From NCBI RefSeq assembly GCF_038561965.1, contig NZ_CP139348.1, forward strand, positions 2,914,001 through 2,978,000: 64,000 nucleotides of DNA. The letters are read 5' to 3'. The translations under genes and the position numbers were made by a program. The notes beneath the pieces are model-generated. The model was not told the DNA's origin, searched no databases, and saw only the letters and a list, made by a program, of their open reading frames with translations. The stretch's first letter is position 1. Each line of letters starts with the position of its first letter. This document shows positions 53,277-61,806 of this stretch, piece after piece. The stretch is from Stutzerimonas stutzeri (GTDB lineage: Bacteria > Pseudomonadota > Gammaproteobacteria > Pseudomonadales > Pseudomonadaceae).

Positions 53277-54359
53277 TTACAACTTCGCGAGGGCCGCGAC
53301 TACTGCATCGCCCATCGCCTGAGTGCCGACTTTGTTACAACCTTCGGACCAGATATCGCCGGTACGCAGGCCCTGGTCGAGCACATCACTGACGGCCTGT
53401 TCGATGACATCAGCTGCGGCGACCTGATTGAAGCTGTAACGCAGCATCATCGAAACCGAGAGGATCGTCGCTAGCGGATTGGCGATGCCCTTGCCGGCGA
53501 TATCCGGTGCCGAACCGTGGCACGGCTCGTACATGCCCTTGTTCGCTGCGTCCAGCGAAGCGGATGGCAGCATGCCGATCGAGCCGGTCAGCATGGACGC
53601 TTCGTCCGAGAGGATGTCGCCAAACATGTTGTCGGTGACAATCACATCGAACTGCTTAGGCGCACGGACCAACTGCATCGCGGCGTTGTCGACGTACATG
53701 TGGCTCAGCTCGACCTCGGGATAGTCCTTGGCCACTTCTTCGACCACGGCACGCCAAAGTTGGCTGGACGCCAGCACGTTGGCCTTGTCCACCGAGCAAA
53801 GCTTCTTGTTGCGAACCATGGCCATGTCGAAACCGACCTTGGCGATACGACGGATTTCGCTCTCGCTGTACGGCAGCGTGTCGTACGCCATGCGCTCGCC
53901 GTTCTCCAACACCTTGCTTTCGCGCGGCTTGCCGAAATAGATCCCACCGGTCAGCTCACGAACGATCAGGATATCCAGCCCGGCGACGATCTCCGGCTTG
54001 AGCGAGGAGGCGTCGGCGAGTTGCGGATAGAGCAGCGCCGGACGCAGATTGCCGAACAGGCCCAGCTCGGAGCGAATCTTCAGCAGGCCGCGCTCGGGGC
54101 GGATGGCCGGATCGATCTTGTCCCACTTCGGACCGCCCACGGCGCCAAGCAGGATGGCATCGGCGGCGCGCGCACGCTCAAGGGTTTCGTCCGCCAGCGG
54201 TACGCCATACTTGTCGACAGCCGCACCACCCAGTTCGTCATAGCTCAGTTCAAAGTCCAGCTGGAACTTGTCATTGGCCAGCTGCAGTACCTTGACTGCC
54301 TCGGTCATGATCTCCGGGCCGATACCATCGCCGGGGAGAACCAGAATCTGTTTGGACAT
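53277..54359 (-). CDS. leuB: 3-isopropylmalate dehydrogenase
   Basis: Protein of 360 residues of the isocitrate/isopropylmalate dehydrogenase family. It has LPGDGIGPEIM at the N-terminus, GAVGGPKWD and the substrate loop ELTGGIYFGKPR, and the metal-binding VTDNMFGDILSDEASML. It oxidises and decarboxylates 3-isopropylmalate in leucine synthesis. It follows leuC-leuD on the same strand after an 86-base gap that holds a hairpin. Confidence 0.97.
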   Translation of the reverse strand: MSKQILVLPGDGIGPEIMTEAVKVLQLANDKFQLDFELSYDELGGAAVDKYGVPLADETLERARAADAILLGAVGGPKWDKIDPAIRPERGLLKIRSELGLFGNLRPALLYPQLADASSLKPEIVAGLDILIVRELTGGIYFGKPRESKVLENGERMAYDTLPYSESEIRRIAKVGFDMAMVRNKKLCSVDKANVLASSQLWRAVVEEVAKDYPEVELSHMYVDNAAMQLVRAPKQFDVIVTDNMFGDILSDEASMLTGSIGMLPSASLDAANKGMYEPCHGSAPDIAGKGIANPLATILSVSMMLRYSFNQVAAADVIEQAVSDVLDQGLRTGDIWSEGCNKVGTQAMGDAVVAALAKL

Positions 54360-54404
54360 CTCTTATTCCTTAATAGGGGAGTCAAATCGCGGCTGGGGCA
54401 TTTC

Positions 54405-54430
54405 GTAGGATGGGCTTCAGCCCACCCTAC
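54405..54430. repeat. REP-like imperfect inverted repeat in the leuB-leuD gap
   Basis: GTAGG-A-TGGGC (54405-54415), loop TTCA and GCCCA-C-CCTAC (54420-54430) pair with one mismatch. Sequences of this GTAGGRTGGGC type recur between genes in pseudomonad genomes, as I recall. Only one copy was noticed in this window. Confidence 0.6.
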
Positions 54431-54445
54431 TTGGCAATACTCAGC

Positions 54446-55093
54446 CTACTTGATCGCGCCGAACAGCCAGGGTTGGGTCTGCTGGTGACCAACTTCGAAA
54501 GCCTTGATCGCCTCGGCGTCCTGCAGGGTCAGGCCGATGTCGTCGAGGCCGTTGAGCAGGCAATGCTTACGGAAAGCATCGACTTCGAAGCCGTATTGCT
54601 TGCCATCCGGGCGCGTCACGGTCTGCGCGGCCAGGTCGACGGTCAGCTGGTAGCCCTCGCTGGCATCGGCCTGCTGGAACAACTCGTCCACCTCTTCTTC
54701 CTTCAGCACGATCGGCAGCAGGCCGTTCTTGAAGCTGTTGTTGAAGAAGATGTCAGCAAAGCTCGGCGCAATGATGGTACGGAAACCGTACTCTTCCAAG
54801 GCCCAGGGCGCGTGCTCACGGGACGAGCCGCAGCCAAAATTCTCACGTGCAAGCAGCACGCTAGCGCCTTGGTAGCGCGGGAAGTTCAGCACGAAGTCCT
54901 GATTCACCGGGCGCTGCGAGCAATCCTGGTTGGGCTGGCCGACGTCCAGATAGCGCCACTCGTCGAACAGGTTCGGACCAAAGCCGGTGCGCTTGATCGA
55001 CTTGAGAAACTGCTTGGGAATGATCTGATCGGTGTCGACATTGGCACGATCCAGCGGGCAGACCAGACCGGTGTGTTGGGTAAAGGCTTTCAT
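54446..55093 (-). CDS. leuD: 3-isopropylmalate dehydratase small subunit
   Basis: Protein of 215 residues with family motifs LDRANVDTDQIIPKQFL, FGCGSSREHAPWAL and IIAPSFADIFFNNSFKNGLLPI. With LeuC it isomerises 2- to 3-isopropylmalate. It follows leuC by 11 bases, so the two are clearly one operon. Confidence 0.97.
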   Translation of the reverse strand: MKAFTQHTGLVCPLDRANVDTDQIIPKQFLKSIKRTGFGPNLFDEWRYLDVGQPNQDCSQRPVNQDFVLNFPRYQGASVLLARENFGCGSSREHAPWALEEYGFRTIIAPSFADIFFNNSFKNGLLPIVLKEEEVDELFQQADASEGYQLTVDLAAQTVTRPDGKQYGFEVDAFRKHCLLNGLDDIGLTLQDAEAIKAFEVGHQQTQPWLFGAIK

Positions 55094-55104
55094 CCGTTAT
55101 CTCC

Positions 55105-56532
55105 TCAGGCCTGGACCAGTTCGCGTACGTCGATGAAGTGACCGGTGACCGCCGCAGCAGCAGCCATGGCCGGGCTGACCAGATGAGTACGGCCACCAGC
55201 GCCCTGACGGCCTTCGAAGTTACGGTTGGAAGTCGAGGCGCAATGCTCGCCGCTGCCCAGCTTGTCCGGGTTCATCGCCAGGCACATGGAGCAGCCCGGC
55301 TCTCGCCATTCGAAACCTGCCTCGACGAAAATCTTGTCCAGCCCTTCAGCCTCGGCCTGCTGTTTCACCAGGCCGGAGCCCGGTACGACCATGGCCTGTT
55401 TGACGTTCGCTGCGACCTTGCGTCCTTTGGCGACTTCAGCCGCGGCACGCAGATCCTCGATCCGCGAGTTGGTGCAGGAACCAATGAACACACGGTCCAG
55501 CTTGATTTCAGTGATCGGCTGGTTAGCGGCCAAGCCCATGTACTTCAGTGCCCGGACGATGGAATCACGCTTGACCGGGTCGGCTTCGGCGGCAGGGTCC
55601 GGCACGTTCTGATCGACCGCCAGCACCATTTCTGGCGACGTACCCCAGCTCACTTGCGGCTTGATGTCCTCGGCCTTGAGCTCGATGACGGTATCGAACA
55701 CCGCGTCGTCATCGGAAACCAGCCCCTTCCACAACTCAACGGCCTTGCTCCAGTCGGCGCCCTTCGGTGCGAACGGGCGACCTTCGACGTAGGCAACGGT
55801 CTTTTCGTCGACAGCCACCATGCCCACGCGGGCACCTGCTTCGATCGACATGTTGCAGATGGTCATACGCCCTTCCATGGAAAGACCGCGGATCGCGCTG
55901 CCGGCGAACTCCAGGGCATGACCATTGCCGCCGGCGGTGCCGATCTTGCCGATCACGGCCAGCACGATGTCCTTGGCGGTAACGCCGAAGGGCAACTCGC
56001 CTTCAACGCGTACCTGCATGTTCTTCATTTTCTTGGCTATCAGGCACTGGGTCGCGAGCACATGCTCGACCTCCGAGGTGCCGATGCCATGAGCCAGCGC
56101 ACCGAACGCGCCATGGGTGGAGGTATGCGAGTCGCCACAGACGACCGTCATGCCGGGCAGCGTCGCGCCCTGCTCCGGGCCGATGACGTGAACGATGCCC
56201 TGGCGCACGTCGTTCATCTTGAATTCGAGGATGCCGAAGTCATCGCAGTTCTCGTCCAGCGTTTGTACCTGAATGCGCGACACCTCGTCGGCGATCGCTT
56301 CCAGACCGCCCTGGCGCTCACCCTTGGTGGTCGGCACGTTGTGATCCGGAGTGGCGATGTTGGCGTCGATACGCCATGGCTTGCGATTGGCCAGACGCAG
56401 GCCTTCGAACGCTTGCGGAGAGGTCACTTCGTGAAGGATGTGACGGTCGATGTAGATCAGCGACGAACCATCGTCGCGACGTTTCACCTCGTGCATTTCC
56501 CAGAGCTTGTCGTAGAGCGTCTTGCCGGCCAT
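55105..56532 (-). CDS. leuC: 3-isopropylmalate dehydratase large subunit
   Basis: Aconitase-family protein of 475 residues. The 4Fe-4S ligands are Cys in VFIGSCTNSRIEDL and the two Cys in GCSMCLAMNPDKL, and VVCGDSHTSTHGAFGALAHG is the family signature. I use ATG 56532 (MAGKTLYDKLWE), as in relatives, rather than 56547. It faces a LysR gene across 139 bases of A+T-rich DNA, a common arrangement for control of leuCD. Confidence 0.97.
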   Translation of the reverse strand: MAGKTLYDKLWEMHEVKRRDDGSSLIYIDRHILHEVTSPQAFEGLRLANRKPWRIDANIATPDHNVPTTKGERQGGLEAIADEVSRIQVQTLDENCDDFGILEFKMNDVRQGIVHVIGPEQGATLPGMTVVCGDSHTSTHGAFGALAHGIGTSEVEHVLATQCLIAKKMKNMQVRVEGELPFGVTAKDIVLAVIGKIGTAGGNGHALEFAGSAIRGLSMEGRMTICNMSIEAGARVGMVAVDEKTVAYVEGRPFAPKGADWSKAVELWKGLVSDDDAVFDTVIELKAEDIKPQVSWGTSPEMVLAVDQNVPDPAAEADPVKRDSIVRALKYMGLAANQPITEIKLDRVFIGSCTNSRIEDLRAAAEVAKGRKVAANVKQAMVVPGSGLVKQQAEAEGLDKIFVEAGFEWREPGCSMCLAMNPDKLGSGEHCASTSNRNFEGRQGAGGRTHLVSPAMAAAAAVTGHFIDVRELVQA

Positions 56533-56603
56533 CGGACTTTTCCTCATCTGCTTTCTATGCGGGGCGAATAGCCCTTGCGCTTATGGGGTCGATGCTAGGG
56601 GCT

Positions 56604-56643
56604 TGCATTCAATTACTCAAATTCATATTTTTCATTCAATGCA
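56604..56643. promoter_or_regulatory. Probable LysR operator between leuC and lysR
   Basis: TGCATT (56604-56609) and AATGCA (56638-56643) bracket an A+T-rich stretch that also holds the direct repeat CATTCAAT (56606 and 56633). The centre lies roughly midway between the two start codons. Position and partial symmetry suit a LysR-type site, but there is no experimental support here. Confidence 0.5.
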
Positions 56644-56671
56644 TTCCCGCCTGGAATCGAGAGATACGTCC

Positions 56672-57547
56672 ATGGATCTAGCCAACCTCAACGCTTTCAT
56701 CGCCATCGCCGAAACAGGTGGCTTTTCACTGGCGGCAGAGCGCCTGCATCTGACTCAGCCGGCCGTCAGCAAGCGCATCGCCGCGCTGGAGTCGCAACTG
56801 GATGTGCGCCTGTTCGATCGGCTCGGCCGTGAGATCGGCCTGACCGAGGCCGGTCGTGCTCTGCTGCCGCGCGCCTATCAGATTCTCAATGTGCTCGACG
56901 ACACGCGTCGTGCGCTTACCAACCTCAATGGCGACATTGGCGGACGGCTGAGCCTGGCGACTAGTCATCATATAGGCCTGCACCGCCTGCCACCGCTGTT
57001 ACGCGCGTTCACCCGCACTTATCCGCAGGTCAGCCTGGATATCCGCTTTCTCGATTCGGAGGTCGCCTACGACGAGGTGCTGCACGGCCGCGCCGAACTG
57101 GCTGTGATCACCCTTGCCCCGCAGACGGCTGAACCAGTCAGGGCGGTAAAGGTGTGGAATGATCCGCTGGACTTTGTCGTCGCCCCCGAGCACCCGCTGG
57201 CGAGCAAGGCCAATATCCGGCTCGCCGACGTCGCCGGGCATCCGGCCGTCTTTCCCGGCGGCAACACCTTTACTCACCACATTGCCCAGCGATTGTTCGA
57301 GCGTGAGGGCCTGGCGCCCAATATCACCATGAGCACCAACTATATGGAGACCATCAAGATGATGGTCTCCATCGGCATCGCCTGGAGCGTGTTGCCGCGC
57401 AGCATGCTCGACGACCAAGTGGTCAGCCTGCCCTTGCCAGGTATCCAGTTGGAGCGACAACTCGGCTACATCTTGCACACCGAGCGCACGTTATCCAATG
57501 CGGCCAAGGCCTTCATGGCACTGCTGGACGCCGAACGCGACAGCTGA
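56672..57547 (+). CDS. LysR-family transcriptional regulator divergent from leuC
   Basis: Protein of 291 residues with the N-terminal winged helix (FIAIAETGGFSLAAERLHLT, then QPAVSKRIAALESQLDVRLF) and a LysR substrate domain. The start MDLANLNAF at 56672 was chosen by family fit; the frame to 56522 enters leuC. It probably controls leuCD in response to a leucine-pathway intermediate, as divergent LysR genes next to leuC often do. Confidence 0.93.
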   Translation: MDLANLNAFIAIAETGGFSLAAERLHLTQPAVSKRIAALESQLDVRLFDRLGREIGLTEAGRALLPRAYQILNVLDDTRRALTNLNGDIGGRLSLATSHHIGLHRLPPLLRAFTRTYPQVSLDIRFLDSEVAYDEVLHGRAELAVITLAPQTAEPVRAVKVWNDPLDFVVAPEHPLASKANIRLADVAGHPAVFPGGNTFTHHIAQRLFEREGLAPNITMSTNYMETIKMMVSIGIAWSVLPRSMLDDQVVSLPLPGIQLERQLGYILHTERTLSNAAKAFMALLDAERDS

Positions 57548-57566
57548 TCGAGCCAACGCTCCGAAA

Positions 57567-57597
57567 CGAAGAAAGGCGCCATGCGGCGCCCTTCTTT
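57567..57597. terminator. Bidirectional terminator between lysR and hsp20
   Basis: GAA-A-GGCGCC (57571-57580), loop ATGC and GGCGCC-C-TTC (57585-57594) form a stem with one mismatch, flanked by A-rich DNA on the left and T-rich on the right. It sits between two convergent genes. Confidence 0.85.
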
Positions 57598-57606
57598 ACT
57601 TTCCCA

Positions 57607-58053
57607 TCAACCCTCCAGCTCGGGTCGCTGATCGGCATTGATCGGGATGCGCTTGGGCTTGGCTTCTTCCGGCACGATGCGCACCAGGTCGATGTTGAGC
57701 AGGCCGCTGTTCAGCGCCGCCCCTTTAACCTCGATGTGATCGGCCAGACGGAACGACAGCTTGAACGCGCGCTGGGCGATACCCTGGTGCAGGTAGGTGA
57801 CGTTCTCGGCTTCCTTTTCCCGGCGCAAGCCGCTGACGGTTAGCACGCTGCGCTCCACCTGCAGATCGAGATCGGACTCCTCGAAGCCGGCGACTGCGAT
57901 CACGATGCGATATTGGTCGTCGCCGTGTTTCTCGATGTTATAGGGTGGATACGAGCTGCCCGTCTCGTTGCGCAAGGCAGACTCGAACAGATCGTTGAAA
58001 CGATCGAAGCCCACGGATTGCCGGAACAGAGGAGCCATGGGGAGCGAACTCAT
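57607..58053 (-). CDS. Hsp20/IbpA-family small heat-shock protein
   Basis: Protein of 148 residues with an alpha-crystallin domain (PPYNIEKHGDDQYRIVIAVAGF to about residue 130) and the conserved GxLxI-type motif as SGLLNIDLV. Residues 14-25 read GFDRFNDLFESA, typical of IbpA. It holds unfolding proteins in the cytoplasm. ATG 58053 has AGGAGG about six bases upstream; the frame to 58395 is a shadow. The 5' leader carries a likely heat-shock promoter and a ROSE-type hairpin. Confidence 0.94.
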   Translation of the reverse strand: MSSLPMAPLFRQSVGFDRFNDLFESALRNETGSSYPPYNIEKHGDDQYRIVIAVAGFEESDLDLQVERSVLTVSGLRREKEAENVTYLHQGIAQRAFKLSFRLADHIEVKGAALNSGLLNIDLVRIVPEEAKPKRIPINADQRPELEG

Positions 58054-58061
58054 GATAAACC

Positions 58062-58076
58062 TCCTGAAATCAGCGA
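58062..58076 (-). promoter_or_regulatory. ROSE-type RNA thermometer hairpin of the hsp20 leader
   Basis: In the minus-strand transcript UCGCU (58076-58072) faces AGGA (58065-58062) of the ribosome binding site across a 6-base loop. U(U/C)GCU paired to AGGA with a bulged G is the signature of ROSE elements, which open on heating. The predicted leader of about 60 bases is a normal ROSE length. Confidence 0.65.
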
Positions 58077-58119
58077 GTTGAAACAGGCGGGACCCGACTT
58101 CGGCATCCCGCTGAGCCCC

Positions 58120-58147
58120 AGATAAGAGCTGCTTTGCAGATTTCAAG
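58120..58147 (-). promoter_or_regulatory. Possible sigma-32 promoter of hsp20
   Basis: CTTGAA at 58147-58142 matches the sigma-32 -35 consensus. Fifteen bases on, CTTATCT (58126-58120) is only a partial match to the CCCCATNT -10 element. The implied start gives a 5' leader of about 60 bases. Confidence 0.5.
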
Positions 58148-58188
58148 GCGCAGAAACGAGCCTGCCGACAAGAACACGAGGTAACGCC

Positions 58189-58935
58189 ATGTCCAGAGTC
58201 ATGCTGATTACCGGTGCCAGCCGGGGTATCGGAGCCGCAACGGCGCGGCTGGCGGCCCACCAGGGCTATGCCCTCTGCCTCAATTATCACCAGCGCGAAG
58301 ATGCAGCGAACCAGGTGCTCGAGCAGGTCCGTGCTGCAGGCGCCTCGGCGATCACGATCAAAGCCGATGTCGCCGACGAAAATCAGGTGCTGCACATGTT
58401 TGCGGTCATCGATCGTGAATTCGGCCGCCTGGACGTGCTGGTCAACAACGCCGGCATGCTCGAACAGCAGATGCGCCTGGAGCGGATGGACGCCGCACGC
58501 TGGGCAAGAGTGCTCGGCACCAACGTGATCGGCAGCTTTCTATGCGCCCGCGAGGCGATCAAGCGGATGTCCACGCAGCATGGCGGCCAGGGCGGGTCGA
58601 TCATCAATCTCTCGTCCATCGCAGCGCGGCTGGGCGCGCCCGGCGAGTACATCGACTACGCAGCGGCCAAGGGCGCCATCGACAGCATGACGCTGGGCCT
58701 GGCCAAGGAAATCGCCGGCGAAGGTATTCGAGTCAATGCGGTGCGACCCGGGGTGATCCATACCGACATCCACGCCAGCGGTGGCGAGCCGGATCGAATC
58801 GAACGGGTCAAGGCGAGCGTGCCCATGGGACGTGGCGGCCAGGCAGAGGAGATCGCCGAAGCCATACTCTGGCTCGCCAGCGAGCAGGCGAGCTACACCA
58901 CCGGCGCGCTGCTGGACGTCAGCGGGGGCCGCTGA
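58189..58935 (+). CDS. Short-chain dehydrogenase/reductase (FabG-like)
   Basis: Protein of 248 residues with the NAD(P)-binding TGASRGIG (residues 8-15), the NNAG motif, a catalytic Ser in INLSSIAARLG and the YxxxK pair in YIDYAAAKGAID. The C-terminal TTGALLDVSGGR is typical of the family. The basic residues in LNYHQRED after strand 2 favour NADPH. The substrate is unknown. GAGG lies about seven bases before the ATG. It diverges from hsp20. Confidence 0.9.
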   Translation: MSRVMLITGASRGIGAATARLAAHQGYALCLNYHQREDAANQVLEQVRAAGASAITIKADVADENQVLHMFAVIDREFGRLDVLVNNAGMLEQQMRLERMDAARWARVLGTNVIGSFLCAREAIKRMSTQHGGQGGSIINLSSIAARLGAPGEYIDYAAAKGAIDSMTLGLAKEIAGEGIRVNAVRPGVIHTDIHASGGEPDRIERVKASVPMGRGGQAEEIAEAILWLASEQASYTTGALLDVSGGR

Positions 58936-58941
58936 GCGTGC

Positions 58942-59916
58942 TCACGCCAGCGCCGCCATACCCAGACCAGCCATATCGACATCCAACATCGCATCGATCC
59001 GGGCGCAATCGTTTTCCCGGCGCAAGGCCGTAAATAGGGCCACGGCCTCGGGATAATTTCGCGTCAGCAAAGCAATCCACTGCTTGAGCCTGCCGGGTGC
59101 GTAGCGTGGCGCGATCTTGCCGCGGGCCTGCTGCCAGAAGTCCACCAGCGTGGGCTGGAACTCCGCCCAACTCATCTCTGGAACGCTCCGCCCTTGTTTA
59201 GCGGCAGCGATCTGCCGCGCCAAGTCTGGCCGCGAAACCAGACCACGACCCAACATGATGTTCTCCGCGCCGCTGACTTCACGGCAGCGACGCCAATCGG
59301 CCAGCGACCAGATATCGCCATTGGCGTACACCGGCACCGCGACCGCGTCTTGCACCCGCGCCACCCACTCCCAATGGGCAGGCGGCTTGTAGCCTTCGAC
59401 CTTTGTTCGCGCGTGCACCACCAATTGCCCTGCCCCACCGTCTACCAGCGCCCGCGCGCAATCAATAGCGCTATCCGGGCTGTCGAAACCCAGGCGCATC
59501 TTGGCGGTTACCGGAATGTGCGCCGGCACGGCTCGCCGCACCTCGCACAGGATGGCGTGCAACAGCTCCGGTTCCTTCAACAGTACGGCGCCACCGCGCG
59601 ACTTGTTCACTGTCTTAGCCGGGCAGCCGAAGTTGAGATCAATAGCCGGCGCGCCCAATGAGCAGGCATAGGCAGCATTATCTGCAAGGCAAACAGGATC
59701 GGAGCCCAACAACTGGACACGCACCGACGTGCCCGCACGGGTCACTGCACCAGCCATCAGTTCGGGTGCAAGCTTGCGAAAGCTGCTTCGCGGCAACAGA
59801 CGGTCGGATACCCTGATGAACTCGGTCACGCACCAATCTACGCCGCCCATGCGGGTGAGTACGTCGCGAAGAATTTCGTCGACCAGCCCTTCCATGGGTG
59901 CCAAAGCGATTTGCAT
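58942..59916 (-). CDS. dusC: tRNA-dihydrouridine(16) synthase
   Basis: FMN-dependent TIM-barrel enzyme of 324 residues. It starts MQIALAPMEGLVDEILRDVL, carries the catalytic Cys in LNFGCPAKTVNKSRGGAVLL and the FMN-phosphate segment VYANGDIWSLAD, and ends with a helical tRNA-binding domain. The N-terminal sequence fits DusC rather than DusA or DusB. It converges with the SDR gene, six bases apart. Confidence 0.93.
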   Translation of the reverse strand: MQIALAPMEGLVDEILRDVLTRMGGVDWCVTEFIRVSDRLLPRSSFRKLAPELMAGAVTRAGTSVRVQLLGSDPVCLADNAAYACSLGAPAIDLNFGCPAKTVNKSRGGAVLLKEPELLHAILCEVRRAVPAHIPVTAKMRLGFDSPDSAIDCARALVDGGAGQLVVHARTKVEGYKPPAHWEWVARVQDAVAVPVYANGDIWSLADWRRCREVSGAENIMLGRGLVSRPDLARQIAAAKQGRSVPEMSWAEFQPTLVDFWQQARGKIAPRYAPGRLKQWIALLTRNYPEAVALFTALRRENDCARIDAMLDVDMAGLGMAALA

Positions 59917-59999
59917 ATCAAGCCAATAGATGATGAAAGGCGGGCATTGTACGGATGCTCGCCCCCTGAATCACGTTTGGCCTGACATCCGCCGCCCGG

Positions 60000-60305
60000 C
60001 TATTCCTCGATCGTGCCGCCTATCGTATCGGTGCCTGTGGTCGCGCCCATGCCGCCGGTGGTACCTGTGTTGCCGGTACCCATCGTTCCAAGGTTGCTAT
60101 CTGGACGCTCTTCTCCAGTGCGCTCCTCGTGATCGGCCGACTCTTTGTCGGCATGACCGGAATGCGGGGCCTGCGATTCGACCGTCGACCTGCCCGCCGC
60201 TCCGCTGGATTCGCCGTCGCCGTTTTTTTGCTCAGACGAGCCGGCAAAGGCGCCCGTCGAACCTGCCAGGAGCAATACTGCTACTGATGTAAGTATCCGA
60301 TTCAT
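60000..60305 (-). CDS. Small secreted low-complexity protein (Gly/Thr-rich tail)
   Basis: Protein of 101 residues: signal peptide (VAVLLLAGSTGAFAGS, cleavage near residue 21), an acidic Ser/Glu/His-rich middle (residues ~22-70) and a C-terminal Gly/Thr/Met tail (TMGTGNTGTTGGMGATTGTD). GGAGGTAGCC precedes the ATG. No known domain. It is followed upstream by another small secreted protein of similar composition. Function unknown. Confidence 0.75.
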   Translation of the reverse strand: MNRILTSVAVLLLAGSTGAFAGSSEQKNGDGESSGAAGRSTVESQAPHSGHADKESADHEERTGEERPDSNLGTMGTGNTGTTGGMGATTGTDTIGGTIEE

Positions 60306-60335
60306 GGCTACCTCCTTCGATAATCAAGGACAGCG

Positions 60336-60653
60336 CTAGTCGCTGCGCTTTTCCAGCTTCGGACGGCGACGATGCTCCATGTCGGTCTCGTTACCGCCGT
60401 GACCAGGCTCTATGGATCTGTCGGCCTGCTCTGCCGATGATGCATCGGATGACGAGCCTGCCGATGCGTCGCGTTCGTTCTCATCTATGTAATCAACGCC
60501 GCCGCCGATGCCCATCGAGCCGTTCCCGGCAGCCCCACGATCTGCCGCGCCGGTGTTCTGCGCGAGCGGGGCGCCGACAAAGGGCAGCTCCAGACTTTGC
60601 GCGCTTGCCGTCGAGGCAAGCACCGCGATGAATAAACCGAGCTGAATACGCAT
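60336..60653 (-). CDS. Small secreted low-complexity protein (Gly segment then acidic/basic tail)
   Basis: Protein of 105 residues from ATG 60653, which has GGAGG eight bases upstream. A signal peptide (residues 1-18, ending ASTASAQ) is followed by a Gly-rich part (GAAGNGSMGIGGGVDYIDEN), a Ser/Asp-rich acidic part and a basic end (MEHRRRPKLEKRSD). Its composition resembles the next protein downstream, with acidic and Gly segments in the opposite order. The two are 30 bases apart and probably one transcript. Function unknown. Confidence 0.75.
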   Translation of the reverse strand: MRIQLGLFIAVLASTASAQSLELPFVGAPLAQNTGAADRGAAGNGSMGIGGGVDYIDENERDASAGSSSDASSAEQADRSIEPGHGGNETDMEHRRRPKLEKRSD

Positions 60654-60804
60654 GTCGGGCACCTCCGCATCGTTCATCAGATAATTTGGGCAGCACTCAC
60701 GTCGCAGAGTGCAGTGGCGGGCGACCGATGGCACACCGGAACCGCTTTCAGCGGCAGAGGTCACAACCCCAAGGACGAATTTGGATCACAGAAGGAAGCA
60801 CCGG

Positions 60805-60987
60805 ATGGAACCTGCGCTAATACTGGGAATGATCGTTCTAGGCTGGCTATCAGTAGCGCTAGCGATGCTTTGGGGCATGATGAGGATTGCCCGGCGTCAT
60901 CATCCGCCACAGGCGCGACCGACCTCACAGCCATCTCACTCCCCTGCGCCAGCCGATCCAATCGCCCTGCCCTCCTGGCACGCCTGA
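60805..60987 (+). CDS. Small single-helix membrane protein, 60 residues
   Basis: A frame from ATG 60805 with AGGA about ten bases upstream encodes one N-terminal helix (ALILGMIVLGWLSVALAMLW, residues ~4-23), a basic stop-transfer (RIARRHH) and a Pro/Ser-rich tail. It diverges from the small secreted protein genes. No family recognised; coding support rests on the helix and ribosome binding site. Confidence 0.6.
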   Translation: MEPALILGMIVLGWLSVALAMLWGMMRIARRHHPPQARPTSQPSHSPAPADPIALPSWHA

Positions 60988-61018
60988 CTGCTATTTCCAT
61001 GTTTTTTGAAATAAACCC

Positions 61019-61046
61019 GTGACAGCAGCATTTGAAGCTGTAGAAT
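61019..61046 (+). promoter_or_regulatory. Promoter of first tRNA-fMet gene
   Basis: GTGACA (61019-61024), a 16-base spacer and TAGAAT (61041-61046), followed by the G+C-rich GCGC discriminator usual for stable-RNA promoters. The spacing matches that of the second copy's promoter. Confidence 0.8.
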
Positions 61047-61052
61047 GCGCAT

Positions 61053-61129
<77 letters not shown>

Positions 61130-61133
61130 ATTT

Positions 61134-61163
61134 AAAAGGCCACTCAATGAGTGGCCTTTTTTT
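61134..61163 (+). terminator. Terminator of first tRNA-fMet
   Basis: AAAAGGCCACT and AGTGGCCTTTT pair around a 5-base loop, followed by further T. It starts four bases after the tRNA 3' end. Confidence 0.95.
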
Positions 61164-61259
61164 CGCCTGGATTAATGTCACTGTCGCTCAGCTGCCATGC
61201 TCAGTGCCGGCGCGGCAGCTAAGCTTTTGAATAAATTACGCTTTTTTTCGACCTTTGGA

Positions 61260-61287
61260 TTGACAGCACATCGCTGGGCTGTAGAAT
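61260..61287 (+). promoter_or_regulatory. Promoter of second tRNA-fMet gene
   Basis: TTGACA (61260-61265), a 16-base spacer and TAGAAT (61282-61287) form a near-consensus sigma-70 promoter, followed by GCGCCCC. Confidence 0.88.
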
Positions 61288-61299
61288 GCGCCCCACAGA

Positions 61300-61376
<77 letters not shown>

Positions 61377-61382
61377 AATCGG

Positions 61383-61410
61383 AAAGGCCACTCAGATGAG
61401 TGGCCTTTTT
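61383..61410 (+). terminator. Terminator of second tRNA-fMet
   Basis: AAAGGCCACTCA and TGAGTGGCCTTT form a perfect stem with extra T after it. Its arms are nearly the same as in the first terminator, showing that the tRNA was duplicated together with its terminator. Confidence 0.95.
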
Positions 61411-61806
61411 CGTTTGCGTACGTTTTTTTTGATTCCTCCGTATTGCATGTCGACCAATACGCCCCCTATCGCTTAGCGAGCCTAAAGTCTTAGTTACGAG
61501 TAACGAATTAGTTCTTTTAGCCAACTTGCTGCTCTATTGCAGGGCAATTGGCGCTGGCCCATCTGCGCTGATAAGAATTAATCATACGATGACCGACTTT
61601 ACTTATTCAGCCTAGCTCTAATTAACAGCTTTACTATAACGTCATGCTAATGAGCCGACGGCATCTGGTAAAAACGTAAAATCTCATTAAATCAGCGTGT
61701 TAAGTAACCCACACGAGAAACCGGTGCTGGCCTCAACAATTTTTTGGCTCGCCCGCTTGACTTCAGTTCCCTTATGACGGATATCTATTCACCACAGGGA
61801 GCATTT

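Noticed and set aside
55138..56571. A 477-codon open frame opposite leuC
   Set aside because: Shadow of leuC, which has all its cluster ligands and correct family length.
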